NCBI GenBank assembly: GCA_963761735.1
Contig: CAVXHQ010000007.1
Location: 248,001-312,000, forward strand
Reading direction: 5' to 3'
Length of the DNA: 64,000 nt
Origin: CAVXHQ01 sp963761735
GTDB taxonomy: Bacteria; Pseudomonadota; Alphaproteobacteria; Rhodobacterales; Rhodobacteraceae
The translations under genes and the position numbers were made by a program. This document shows positions 17,238 to 28,694 of this stretch, in pieces (the first letter of the stretch is position 1; the number at the start of each line of letters is the position of its first letter). The notes below the pieces were generated by a model. That model ran no database searches. It saw only the letters and a list, made by a program, of their open reading frames with translations, and was not told the DNA's origin.

Positions 17238-18146
17238 ATGACCAGCGACGCCTTCCCCCCCGACGCTTCGCCTTCCGGCGCATCGCGCGGCGACAGGATT
17301 TCCGATGCGGCGATTCGTGCGCTGATCGGCACGACAATGCAGTTGCCGTACCGGACCCGGCTGCGATTCATCGGGGCGGTGATGCGCCGCGCGGTTGGCC
17401 CCGGGGCAGGATATCGCAAACGCGCGATCGACAACGTCGCCCTCGTCTGGCCCGAGCTTGACGCCTCCGCCCGGCGACTGATCGCGCGGTCCGCCCTCGA
17501 CAATGCGGGCCGCACGCTGATCGAAAACTATGGCTGGGCCGAATTCGGCGATCATCTGGCCACGACGGAACCGCAGGGCGCCGGTCTCAAGGCTCTCGAG
17601 GACGCGCGCGCAGCGCAGCGTCCGGTCCTGTTTGTGACCGGCCATTTCGGCAATTTCGAAGCACCGCGTCAGGTCCTGACCCGCATGGGTTACACCATCG
17701 GCGGGCTGTACCGGCCGATGTCCAACCCCCTTTTCAATGCGCACTATGCGCAAACCATGTCCCGCACATCTGGCCCGGTTTTCGCAAGCGGACACCGTGG
17801 CACCGCCGCCTTTGTCCGTCATCTCAAACAGGGCGGCATGGCGACGATCCTGTTCGACGTGCGCGACAGCCGCGGCCCCGCGCTGCCGTTTCTGGGCCGG
17901 CCCGCGCTCACATCGCTCGGGCCCGCCACGATCGCGCTGCGCACCGGTGCCGTGGTGATCCCCTATTTCGGCACCCGCGGTGTCGATGGCATATCCTTCG
18001 ACGTCGACATCGAGGCCCCGATCCCCGACGGCAGCGTCGAGCAGATGACCCGCGCCATGACCGCCCGCCTGGAGGCGCGGATTACCGAAAAGCCCGGGCA
18101 ATGGTTCTGGGTGCATAAAAGGTGGAAGGGCGGCGGCGCGGGCTGA
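17238..18146 (+). CDS. LpxL/HtrB-like lysophospholipid acyltransferase
   Basis: 302 residues. Belongs to the late acyltransferase family that adds secondary acyl chains to lipid A or acts on lysophospholipids at the inner membrane. The catalytic H(X4)E motif is visible as GHFGNFE near residue 139, with GLYRPMSNP, IPYFGTR and the terminal WFWVHKRWK typical of the family. A moderately hydrophobic segment is near the N-terminus. Substrate cannot be fixed from sequence. It lies alone; the DUF1223 gene converges on it with 15 bases between stops. Confidence 0.88.
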   Translation: MTSDAFPPDASPSGASRGDRISDAAIRALIGTTMQLPYRTRLRFIGAVMRRAVGPGAGYRKRAIDNVALVWPELDASARRLIARSALDNAGRTLIENYGWAEFGDHLATTEPQGAGLKALEDARAAQRPVLFVTGHFGNFEAPRQVLTRMGYTIGGLYRPMSNPLFNAHYAQTMSRTSGPVFASGHRGTAAFVRHLKQGGMATILFDVRDSRGPALPFLGRPALTSLGPATIALRTGAVVIPYFGTRGVDGISFDVDIEAPIPDGSVEQMTRAMTARLEARITEKPGQWFWVHKRWKGGGAG

Positions 18147-18161
18147 GGCGCGATGCCCCTG

Positions 18162-18923
18162 TTACTCGACGACGACGGCCGCAAGAATCGGCCCCGACCC
18201 GGTTGCCTGAACGAGGATCACCGAGGGCAATGTGCCGCTGACCGGGACCGACAGCGACAGCGCCGCGGCGCCGTCCCATTCGCTCACCACCGACCAGTCC
18301 ATGACGGTGTTGGCATAATCGACGGTAAGGCCCGCGTTTTCGCCGCGTTCGATCTCGACGGTCTGCAGCGGCGCATAGCGGATCAGCTGGACCACCATCG
18401 GCCCCGCGATCTGTGCCCCCTCGCGCGTCTCGGCGCGCACGGCGATCGTATCGCCCTGCCGCTCGGCCGTGACCGATACGCCGGTATCCTGCCCGCTGTG
18501 CGCGTCGATCCTGTCGACGAGTTCCATGCCCCGTGCCCCGATCACATGATCGACGCCCCCGACGATGAACTGCGGCGTATAGACCGTCGTGGTCTGCGCC
18601 GCGTGGGCGTAGGCAGACTGCCGCGCGGTGTTTTCAGGCGTCCCGAAACTGTCGCGCCAGCCGATATAGTCCCAGTAGTCGACATGAAAGGCGAGCGCGA
18701 TAACCCCCGGCCTGGCGGCAAGGTCGATCATCATCGCGTCGGCGGGCGGGCACGACGAACAGCCCTGCGACGTGAACAACTCGACCACCACGGGCGCGCT
18801 CTGCGCCGACACCACGGTCGCCATCGGTCCGGCAAGCACGACGGCGGCGCCTGCCGCCCCGATCAGGTGGCGTGCCACACCCATCGCGCGCCGCGGGCCC
18901 GTTGCTGTGCCAAAAATCGCCAT
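18162..18923 (-). CDS. DUF1223 thioredoxin-fold secreted protein
   Basis: 253 residues. It has an N-terminal signal peptide or anchor (hydrophobic about 18-40, ending ATVVSAQS). The DUF1223 core begins VVVELFTSQGCSSCPPAD, whose CxxC is placed like a thioredoxin active site, then AFHVDYWDYIGWRDSFG, YTPQFIVGG and a beta-rich C-terminal domain. Function is unproven; a redox or metal-related periplasmic role is likely. The start at 18923 follows GGAGG. It is divergent from acnA, whose coding strand opposite shows spurious long reading frames. Confidence 0.9.
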   Translation of the reverse strand: MAIFGTATGPRRAMGVARHLIGAAGAAVVLAGPMATVVSAQSAPVVVELFTSQGCSSCPPADAMMIDLAARPGVIALAFHVDYWDYIGWRDSFGTPENTARQSAYAHAAQTTTVYTPQFIVGGVDHVIGARGMELVDRIDAHSGQDTGVSVTAERQGDTIAVRAETREGAQIAGPMVVQLIRYAPLQTVEIERGENAGLTVDYANTVMDWSVVSEWDGAAALSLSVPVSGTLPSVILVQATGSGPILAAVVVE

Positions 18924-19187
18924 TCCATGACCTCCGTCGTTGCGCCTTATCCATAGGCGTCCCGCCCGCTCGAGGCCAATCAACCAATCGAGAGAGTGCC
19001 GCAATAATTGCCGCAATGCGACGCATTTGTCGACAATCCGCCCCATTGGCCAAATGCCATAGGTCATGGTCCGCAAGGACGATCCGCGTCTCGCGCCCTT
19101 GAACGCGGCGGCACCATAGGGCACTACACAAGGGACAGCGCAGCCCCCCAGGGCAGCAGCGCACCGCCATTCCAGAAGGGAGCCACC

Positions 19188-21962
<2,775 letters not shown>

Positions 21963-21970
21963 GCCATGAC

Positions 21971-21999
21971 AAAAGCCGCCGGGAGCGTTCCCGGCGGCT
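21971..21999 (-). terminator. Terminator of the ccm operon (also between convergent acnA)
   Basis: 11-bp stem (21974-21984 with 21989-21999), GC-rich, loop GCGT. Four A precede it on the plus strand, giving a T tract for minus-strand transcripts; for acnA it is a hairpin without a T tract. Confidence 0.8.
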
Positions 22000-22034
22000 G
22001 ATCCAAGACGACATTGCAGCGGGCCGATGCCGGT

Positions 22035-22574
22035 TCAGTCGGCAAGCGCCGCGTTCAGCGCGGGCACGAACCGCTGTTCATAGTCGGACCCGACCAGTGG
22101 CCCGGTAAATCGGAACAGCACTGTACCGTCGCCGCCGATGATGAATGTTTCCGGCGGCGCGGTCACACCCCAGTCGATAGACGAGCGCCCCGAAGGATCG
22201 AATCCGCCCGCGATGAACGGATCATCGTAGCGCGTCAGATATTCTGTCGCCGCCGTTTCGGTATCGCGAAAATTGATCCCCACGACGCGCAGCCCCTCGG
22301 CCTGCATCGCGAGCAATCGCGGGTGTTCCGCCAGACAGGGCGGGCACCAGCTCGCCCAGAAATTCACCAGCGTCACCTCGCCCGAGGCCAGCGTCTCGGC
22401 GGTCGCAAGATCCTGTATTGCGAGGCTTTCGTCCGGCAGCGTCGGGGCAGGCAGATCAATGAACGCAGATGGCAGTTCGTTGGGCGCCGCGCGCCATAAT
22501 CCGCCCAGAAACAGGCCCGCCACGGCCGCAAATACCGCAGGCGGCAGTACCACCAACCATGAGATCCTAGCCAT
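22035..22574 (-). CDS. ccmG: Thiol:disulfide oxidoreductase CcmG/DsbE
   Basis: 179 residues. An N-terminal membrane anchor (about 5-27) is followed by a periplasmic thioredoxin fold with the CcmG active site NFWASWCPPCLAEHP and the GVTAPPETFII region carrying the cis-proline. It keeps apocytochrome c heme-binding cysteines reduced for heme ligation. Last gene of the operon; its ATG overlaps the ccmD stop by 8 bases. Confidence 0.95.
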   Translation of the reverse strand: MARISWLVVLPPAVFAAVAGLFLGGLWRAAPNELPSAFIDLPAPTLPDESLAIQDLATAETLASGEVTLVNFWASWCPPCLAEHPRLLAMQAEGLRVVGINFRDTETAATEYLTRYDDPFIAGGFDPSGRSSIDWGVTAPPETFIIGGDGTVLFRFTGPLVGSDYEQRFVPALNAALAD

Positions 22575-22722
22575 TCGTCACCTCCGTCTTTTCCACCTGC
22601 GCCAGCATCCGCGCAACACGTCCCGCGCGCCATCGCGCCCAGATCAGCAAGAGCGCCAACAGGCCCAGCGAAATTCCGTAGGCCGCCAGAACGGGCCCGG
22701 CATAGTTCCCGAGATCCGGCAT
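22567..22722 (-). CDS. ccmD: Heme exporter protein CcmD
   Basis: 51 residues with this start. MPDLGNYAGPVLAAYGISLG followed by a single transmembrane helix and a basic tail, typical of CcmD, which helps release holo-CcmE from the CcmABC complex. The start at 22722 follows AGAGG. An alternative in-frame ATG at 22779 would add 19 residues and overlap the ccmC stop as TGATG, which also looks like translational coupling. The stop overlaps ccmG. Confidence 0.85.
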   Translation of the reverse strand: MPDLGNYAGPVLAAYGISLGLLALLLIWARWRAGRVARMLAQVEKTEVTNG

Positions 22723-22778
22723 CGCCGCCTCTATCCATCGGCGCATCGCCTGCATCAGGGTCACGGCAAAATCCGGCA

Positions 22779-23516
22779 TCACGTGGTCCCCGTCCGGCGC
22801 GTCCGCGCCTGCAGGGCCGCAATCCGGCGCAGCCCGATTTCCGTGCGCGCGCCGTACAGCACCAGCGCCAGAAACAGCAACCCGAACCCGGCCATCGACA
22901 TCACCAGCGGCTGCCAGAACACATCCGAAATATTCTCTTCGGCATCCAGAGACAGCGTCGCACCCTGATGCAATCCCTGGCTCCAGAAGTTCACCGCATA
23001 GCGCGACAGCACCGCAAAAACGCTGCCCACGAGGCATAACACGCTCGTCAGGTCGGCGGCAGTGTCGGGATCGGGGATCGCCTCCCACAGGGCGATGTAG
23101 CCGAGGTAAAACAAAAACAGAATCAGGAACGAGGTCAAACGCGGGTCCCATGCCCACCACGTCCCCCACATCGGCTGTCCCCAGATCGCGCCCGTCACGA
23201 GGGCAATCACCGTCATCACGACACCCACGGGGGCCGCGGCCTTGGCGGCCAGGGCGCTGACGTGGTGCCGCCGGATCAGCCAGATCAGCGAGGCCACCAG
23301 CATCATGAACCACGCGTTGATCGCCATCAGCGCCGCGGGCACGTGCAGGTAGATGATCTTGACCGTCGATCCCTGCCGGAAATCGTCCGGCGTGAAGAAG
23401 AATCCCCAGATCAGGCCCGCGGCGATACTCACGAACGCCAGCCCAAAGATCCACGGGATCAGCGGCGTCACCGTCTCGGTGAATTTGCGGGGGTTTGCGT
23501 AGGACCAGATCGACAT
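22779..23516 (-). CDS. ccmC: Heme exporter protein CcmC
   Basis: 245 residues with six transmembrane segments. It delivers heme to CcmE in the periplasm. The tryptophan-rich WGTWWAWDPRLTS motif that contacts heme is present near residue 118, and flanking periplasmic histidines occur in YLHVPAA and the later loop (GLHQGATLS). Start MSIWSYANPRKF is typical. ccmB ends 52 bases upstream. Confidence 0.97.
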   Translation of the reverse strand: MSIWSYANPRKFTETVTPLIPWIFGLAFVSIAAGLIWGFFFTPDDFRQGSTVKIIYLHVPAALMAINAWFMMLVASLIWLIRRHHVSALAAKAAAPVGVVMTVIALVTGAIWGQPMWGTWWAWDPRLTSFLILFLFYLGYIALWEAIPDPDTAADLTSVLCLVGSVFAVLSRYAVNFWSQGLHQGATLSLDAEENISDVFWQPLVMSMAGFGLLFLALVLYGARTEIGLRRIAALQARTRRTGTT

Positions 23517-23568
23517 GGCTATCCCTTATCCGGGCGGACGCGGCGCCTCAATGGCCGGACCGGTCCGT

Positions 23569-24225
23569 TCACCGCAGATTGACCCGCAGGACGTGTGCTG
23601 CGGCATAGGGCATCAGGGCAAGGCACCCGAACGATACCGCCCCCAGCAAGATAAGCGGTGCGGTCGCATCGAGGCCCGAGGCAGAACGCCGCACCGCATC
23701 GGCCCCGAAGATCAGCGTCGGCACGTACAGCGGCAGCACGATCAGCGACAACAGCAATCCCCCCCGCCGCAGGCCCACCACCAGCGCCGCACCGAAAGCG
23801 CCGATCAGCGACAGGGCCGGCGTGCCGATCAATAACCCGGCCGTCAGCACGCCATAGCCCTGCCCCGGCAGACCGAGCAAGAACCCCAGCGCAGGGGCCA
23901 CCAGCGCGAGGGGGATGCCGGTCGTGATCCAGTGCGCCAGCGCCTTGGCCAGCACCAGCCCTTCGAGCGGCACGGGCGACGTCGCCAGAAGGGCCAGCGT
24001 GCCGTCCTCGAGGTCGAGGGCAAAGATCCGGTCCAGCGACAACAGACACGCCAGCAGCGCCGCGACCCACAGGATTCCCGGCGCAATGGCCGCCAGCAGG
24101 ACGCGGTCGGGGCCGGTGCCGAACGGCACCAGCACGACGACGATCAGAAAGAACGCGAGCGCGAGGCCGAATCCCCCCCCCGCGCGGGTCGCCAGACGCA
24201 GGTCGCGCAACAGGACCGCCTTCAC
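23569..24225 (-). CDS. ccmB: Heme exporter protein CcmB
   Basis: 218 residues, usual CcmB length, with six hydrophobic helices. It is the membrane subunit of the CcmAB ATPase that drives release of holo-CcmE. The family opening KAVLLRDLRLATRAGGG and the EDGTLALLATSPVPLEGLVLAK segment are visible. The start is GTG at 24225, overlapping the ccmA stop as GTGA, so translation is coupled. Confidence 0.95.
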   Translation of the reverse strand: MKAVLLRDLRLATRAGGGFGLALAFFLIVVVLVPFGTGPDRVLLAAIAPGILWVAALLACLLSLDRIFALDLEDGTLALLATSPVPLEGLVLAKALAHWITTGIPLALVAPALGFLLGLPGQGYGVLTAGLLIGTPALSLIGAFGAALVVGLRRGGLLLSLIVLPLYVPTLIFGADAVRRSASGLDATAPLILLGAVSFGCLALMPYAAAHVLRVNLR

Positions 24226-24851
24226 GCGAAACCCTCCGCGCCCCAGGCAGCCGCGCCCTGCGGAGGGCCGGAGGCTGGCGCAAAATCGTCCATGTTCAGG
24301 ACGCGGGTGGGGGTAAGCGTCATGTCGATGTGGCTCGCGACGATGGCCGCGCCACCAGCATCGGTGTGACTGCGCAATTGCGCCGCAAAAACAGCCACGG
24401 ACGCGGTGTCGAGCGATACCGTCGGCTCGTCCATCAGCCAGACGGGCCGGCCGGTCAGCGCCAGGCGTGCCAGACCCAACCTGCGCGACTGACCCGCCGA
24501 CAACGTGCCCGCAGGCCGGTCGCGCAGATCCCACAGGGCGAAATCGTGCAGCACCGCGTCATTGGCATCGGTTGCAAAGATATCGGCCCAGAAGGTCAGG
24601 TTCTCGGTGACGGTCAGCGCCGCCTTCACACCGTCGAGGTGGCTCGCATAGGCGCAGCCATCCTGGCCGTCGATCCGTCCGCCAATGGCCGGTTGCAGCC
24701 CCGCAAGCGTGCGCAACAGTGTCGTCTTGCCACTGCCGTTGGCACCGCGCAACACGACGGTTTCGCCCGGCCCGACCGCCACCGACAGATCCGCGAGCAC
24801 AGCGACGCCGCCGCGCAGACAGGTGATGCCGCTGGCGGCAAACAGGGTCAC
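24222..24851 (-). CDS. ccmA: Cytochrome c biogenesis ATP-binding protein CcmA
   Basis: 209 residues. ABC ATPase with Walker A GANGSGKTT, signature LSAGQSRRLGLARL and Walker B VWLMDEP. It energises the CcmABCD complex. The GTG at 24851 is chosen because the domain starts directly (TLFAASGITCLRGG); the longer frame upstream overlaps the preceding gene and is Cys/Arg-rich. No good ribosome binding site is seen, so coupling with the upstream Mth938-like gene, 16 bases away, is likely. Confidence 0.93.
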   Translation of the reverse strand: MTLFAASGITCLRGGVAVLADLSVAVGPGETVVLRGANGSGKTTLLRTLAGLQPAIGGRIDGQDGCAYASHLDGVKAALTVTENLTFWADIFATDANDAVLHDFALWDLRDRPAGTLSAGQSRRLGLARLALTGRPVWLMDEPTVSLDTASVAVFAAQLRSHTDAGGAAIVASHIDMTLTPTRVLNMDDFAPASGPPQGAAAWGAEGFA

Positions 24852-24867
24852 CGTGCCGCGCGCCCGG

Positions 24868-25215
24868 TCACACCGGCAGCAGGGCAAGGCCGATGCGACG
24901 GCCTTCGGACAGCAGCACGTTGTAGGTGCGGCAGGCGGCGGGCGAGGCCATCGCCTCGACACCGTATCCCGCCTCTTCGAGGACTGCGCGAAAGGCCGCC
25001 GGGACGTGGGCGATTTCGGCGCCGGTGCCGACGAAGATCACGTCGATATCCAGCGCCAGAAGCGGTTCGACCTCATCGAACCCGCCCCAGGGCGAAACGC
25101 CCTGCGCCGTTACCATAACCGCCCCTTCGAAAACCTTGCCACCGATACGAAAGAACCCCGGGCCATAGGCATCCACCGGCACGGCGTTGTCGAAGACGAT
25201 TTCATTCAGGCGCAT
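24868..25215 (-). CDS. Mth938-like domain protein
   Basis: 115 residues. Matches the small Mth938/NDUFAF3-type family: MRLNEIVFDNAVPVDAYGPG, then FEGAVMVTAQGV, LDIDVIFVGTGAEI and a C-terminal ACRTYNVLLSEGRRIGLALLP. Members share an alpha/beta fold and, in eukaryotes, assist complex I assembly; the bacterial role is unknown. It commonly sits next to secDF in alphaproteobacteria, as here (secF ends 51 bases upstream). Confidence 0.9.
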   Translation of the reverse strand: MRLNEIVFDNAVPVDAYGPGFFRIGGKVFEGAVMVTAQGVSPWGGFDEVEPLLALDIDVIFVGTGAEIAHVPAAFRAVLEEAGYGVEAMASPAACRTYNVLLSEGRRIGLALLPV

Positions 25216-25266
25216 CGCTCATGCTCCTTCGGTCCAGAAATACGCATGCCCGGCCGCACACCGCGG

Positions 25267-26235
25267 TCAGGCGTCGATATCGGCGAACTGGTTGCCCGTC
25301 GGTTTCTTGTCGCCCGACCAGTCGCGGGTCACGCCCAGCATCAGGACGATGTTCTTGGCGACATAGACCGAGCTGTAGGTGCCGACGACGATGCCCCAGG
25401 TGATCGCAAACACGAATCCCCGGATCACGTCACCACCGAGCACCAGCAGCGCGATAAGGGCCAGCAGCGTCGTGCCGCTCGTCATCAGCGTCCGGCTCAG
25501 CGTCTCGTTGGCGGACAGGTTCAGCACCTCGATAAGCGGTTTTACCTTGTATTTGCGCAGGTTTTCGCGCGCCCGGTCGAACACCACGACGGTGTCGTTG
25601 ATCGAATAGCCGACGATCGTCAGCAGCGCCGCGACGATCGCCAGGTCGAACCGGATCTGGAACAGGGAGAATATCCCGATGGTCAGCACCACGTCGTGCA
25701 CCAGAGCCGCCACGGCCCCGACCGCGAACTGCCATTCGAATCGCAACCAGATATAGAACAGGATTGCGGCGATGGCGCCCGTGACGGCCAGGATCGCCGA
25801 CAGGATCAACTCGCCCGACACCTTGGGACCGACGCTCTCGACGGCCGGAAACGTCACCGACGGATCCACCGACTGCACGGCGGCCTCGATATTGGCAACC
25901 GTCTGCGCGGCGACACTCTCTTCGCCTTCCTGCGCCTCGATCCGGATCTGAGCCACGAACTGGTCGTCGCGGAAAGTCGGGTCGAAAACCTGCGAAATCG
26001 CAACATCGCCAAGGTCGAGCGGCGTAATGGCGGTGCGCCATTCGCCGATGTCGATCTCTTGCGTGGCCTCGGCGCGGATCGTCGTGCCGCCCTTGAAATC
26101 GATGCCGTAATTCAGGCCGACGATAAGATAGATCACGACGGATGCGATCACGGCCACGACCGAGGCGCCGAACGTAATCTTTGCGTAACCGAAAAAGTTG
26201 ATGTTGGTTTGGTTCGGGACAAGGCGCAGGCGCAT
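25267..26235 (-). CDS. secF: Protein translocase subunit SecF
   Basis: 322 residues, six transmembrane helices with the periplasmic P1-like domain between the first two. Signature GLNYGIDFKGGTTI near the N-terminus and the proton-relay region around VGYSINDTVVVFDRARENL are intact. With SecD it uses the proton gradient to pull proteins out of SecYEG. Its ATG lies 3 bases after the secD stop. Confidence 0.98.
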   Translation of the reverse strand: MRLRLVPNQTNINFFGYAKITFGASVVAVIASVVIYLIVGLNYGIDFKGGTTIRAEATQEIDIGEWRTAITPLDLGDVAISQVFDPTFRDDQFVAQIRIEAQEGEESVAAQTVANIEAAVQSVDPSVTFPAVESVGPKVSGELILSAILAVTGAIAAILFYIWLRFEWQFAVGAVAALVHDVVLTIGIFSLFQIRFDLAIVAALLTIVGYSINDTVVVFDRARENLRKYKVKPLIEVLNLSANETLSRTLMTSGTTLLALIALLVLGGDVIRGFVFAITWGIVVGTYSSVYVAKNIVLMLGVTRDWSGDKKPTGNQFADIDA

Positions 26236-26238
26236 GGA

Positions 26239-27894
26239 TCAGACCTCGATCGTCTTGGGCCGTTTGCGTTCGAACCAGATCACGATGATCAGGCGCGTGA
26301 CGAAAATAGCGGTGAAAACAGATGTCAGGATACCCAGGCCAAGCGTGATCGCAAAGCCGCGCACCGGACCGGACCCCAGAACATAGAGGATCGTGGCCGT
26401 CATCAGCGTGGTAAAGTTACTGTCGATGATCGCGGACAGGGCGCGTTCGTACCCAAGGGCAATCGCGCGCGCGGGCCCCTTCGCGGTGCGCAGTTCCTCG
26501 CGTATCCGCTCGAATACCAGCACGTTGGCGTCCACCGCCATGCCCACGGTCAGCACGATCCCCGCAATACCCGGCAAGGTCAGCGTGGCGCCGATCAGCG
26601 ACAGCAGGCCGAACATCATCGAGATGTTGATCGCCAACGCGATATTGGCGAAGACACCGAAGAGACCGTAGCTGAGGACCATGAAGACCGCGACGCCGAG
26701 CAGGCCGACCACGGCCGCAACCTTGCCGGCGTCGATGCTGTCCTGCCCCAGTTCGGGGCCGATGGTCCGCTCTTCGAGGAAGGTCAGTGCCGCCGGCAGC
26801 GCGCCGGCCCGGAGCAGAATTGCAAGCTGCGTGGTATCCTCGAGGGTGAATTGTCCGGTGATGATCCCCGATCCACCCGGAATATGGCTCTGGATGCGGG
26901 GGGCGGAAATGACCTCGCCGTCGAGGACGATGGCAAAGGGCGAACCGATATTCTCGGCCGTATAATCGCCGAATGCCCGCGCGCCGGTGGGATTGAACCG
27001 GAAATTCACCGCCGGACGGCCGTTCTGGTCGAACGCGGGCTGCGCATCGACGAGTTGCTCGCCCGACACCACGGCGCTGCGTTCGACGATGTAATAGACG
27101 TTCGGCTGATCGAGCGAGGGCAGAAGTTCGTTGCCCGGTCCGGGGCTTGCCGCCGGGTCCGAGGTTTGGCTGACCACTGCGTTGAACGTCAGCTGCGCCG
27201 TCGTGCCGATCAAATCCTTGACCTCTTGCGCAGATCCGACGCCGGGCACCTGGATCAGGATCCTGTCGTCGCCCTGCCGCTGGATCGTCGGCTCGCGGGT
27301 GCCGGCCTCGTCGATCCGGCGGCGCACGATCTCGAGGGCGAGCTGCATGGTGCGGTCGTCCGTCGCCAGACGTTCCGCCTCGCTCAGCGTGATGACCAGT
27401 TCGGGCCCATCGACGCGCACGTTATAGTCGGTGGCGCCCACGGCGGTCAACGAGCTGACGGGCGTGAACAGCCCGCGGATCACCGTCACGGCACGGTCCA
27501 ACTGCGCGGTTTCCGAAATCAGCACCCGCAATTGGTCCGGTCCGCTGTCCTCGCGCGTCACGAAGCCGAGGGTGTCGCGCTCCGCCGCGAGGGCGTCGCG
27601 CACGACCGGCCAGAACGCATCGAGACGTCCGGCGTAGACGTCCGAGACCTGCACCTGCGCCAGAAGATGCGCCCCGCCACGCAGATCGAGACCGAGGTTC
27701 ACCAGACCCGACGGCATCCAGTCGGGCCATTGCCCCGCCTCCTCGACCGGCGTCGCGGGATCGACGATCAGCGCCGCTGCGGCGTCGTTCGATTGCTCGA
27801 CCCGGGTATAGAACGCGTTGGGCAGCGCCAGAACAAGGCCGGTCACCACGACGAGCAGGATCACCACCCGTTTCCACGTTTCGATCTGAAGCAT
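26239..27894 (-). CDS. secD: Protein translocase subunit SecD
   Basis: 551 residues. First helix near residues 9-28, then the GLDLRGGAHLL motif, the large periplasmic P1 domain, and five C-terminal helices with AVDANVLVFERIREELR containing the conserved Asp of the proton pathway. Works with SecF and YajC. yajC ends 238 bases upstream on the same strand. Confidence 0.98.
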   Translation of the reverse strand: MLQIETWKRVVILLVVVTGLVLALPNAFYTRVEQSNDAAAALIVDPATPVEEAGQWPDWMPSGLVNLGLDLRGGAHLLAQVQVSDVYAGRLDAFWPVVRDALAAERDTLGFVTREDSGPDQLRVLISETAQLDRAVTVIRGLFTPVSSLTAVGATDYNVRVDGPELVITLSEAERLATDDRTMQLALEIVRRRIDEAGTREPTIQRQGDDRILIQVPGVGSAQEVKDLIGTTAQLTFNAVVSQTSDPAASPGPGNELLPSLDQPNVYYIVERSAVVSGEQLVDAQPAFDQNGRPAVNFRFNPTGARAFGDYTAENIGSPFAIVLDGEVISAPRIQSHIPGGSGIITGQFTLEDTTQLAILLRAGALPAALTFLEERTIGPELGQDSIDAGKVAAVVGLLGVAVFMVLSYGLFGVFANIALAINISMMFGLLSLIGATLTLPGIAGIVLTVGMAVDANVLVFERIREELRTAKGPARAIALGYERALSAIIDSNFTTLMTATILYVLGSGPVRGFAITLGLGILTSVFTAIFVTRLIIVIWFERKRPKTIEV

Positions 27895-28132
27895 CGGTCT
27901 CGTTCTCCGTCGCGTCGTTTGGGCCCGGCGTCCCGGTCCGTCATGCGGGCCGCCGGGTTCCCGGCAGCCGCCGCCTCACATCTCGGGCACCGCCTCTGCG
28001 CCGACCCGGACCGACCCGCCCAACCAGACGGCAGGAAACGCCAGATCGTCCCGGACACCTTGCACCGGTAACCCACTGTATCCACTGGATATCACGGTGC
28101 CGCAGGACCTGCGACACCGACAGGTCGCCGCG

Positions 28133-28426
28133 TTACTTTTTCGTCAGGTTCGGGGCCGGATCGGTCTTGTTCATGACCGTGGCGATGGTGGACCGGATCA
28201 CCCGCACGACAACGCCGGTCGCAATCTCGATCTCGACTTCGCGGTCGTCCTTTACCTTCGTGACCTTGCCGACCACGCCGCCCTGGGTGATCACCTGATC
28301 GCCCCGGCGCAGGGCCGCGACCATCGCCTGATGGTCTTTGAGTTTCTTTTGCTGCGGACGGATCAGCAGGAAATACATGATCGCAAAGATCAGGATCAGC
28401 GGGATCAGGGATTCGAGGCCTTGCAT
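28133..28426 (-). CDS. yajC: Preprotein translocase subunit YajC
   Basis: 97 residues. Single N-terminal transmembrane helix (LIPLILIFAIMYFLLIRPQQ) followed by a cytoplasmic domain with the family motif LRRGDQVITQGGVVGKVTKV. Accessory to SecDF. First gene of the minus-strand yajC-secDF-ccm block; divergent from serS with a 268-bp shared upstream region. Confidence 0.97.
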   Translation of the reverse strand: MQGLESLIPLILIFAIMYFLLIRPQQKKLKDHQAMVAALRRGDQVITQGGVVGKVTKVKDDREVEIEIATGVVVRVIRSTIATVMNKTDPAPNLTKK

Positions 28427-28694
28427 GGCGGTCCTTTTCTTTCGGTCAGTCGTCGGTCGGTCAAATCTGTGGCCAGAGAGTATCCACCCCCGGGCAACAA
28501 GGGCAAGCGCCCCGCATCCTGCGCAAACGGACGCGGCACCCCGGACGTGCCCCGTCCTCTAGGGCGCGATATGGGCCATGGGGACGCGTTTCACAAGCGC
28601 GGGGGGATGTTTTGCGGCGAATAATGGTTCCGTATGGCCCGCGTCTGGGGCATAGGGGCGCGGCAACCCGCACACAGGCGTCAGGAGCAGACCG

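Noticed and set aside
24685..28071. Very long open frame on the plus strand opposite ccmA, secF and secD
   Set aside because: It is antisense to well-recognised genes, its composition is His/Asp/Arg-rich as expected from high-GC shadow frames, and it shows no family features.
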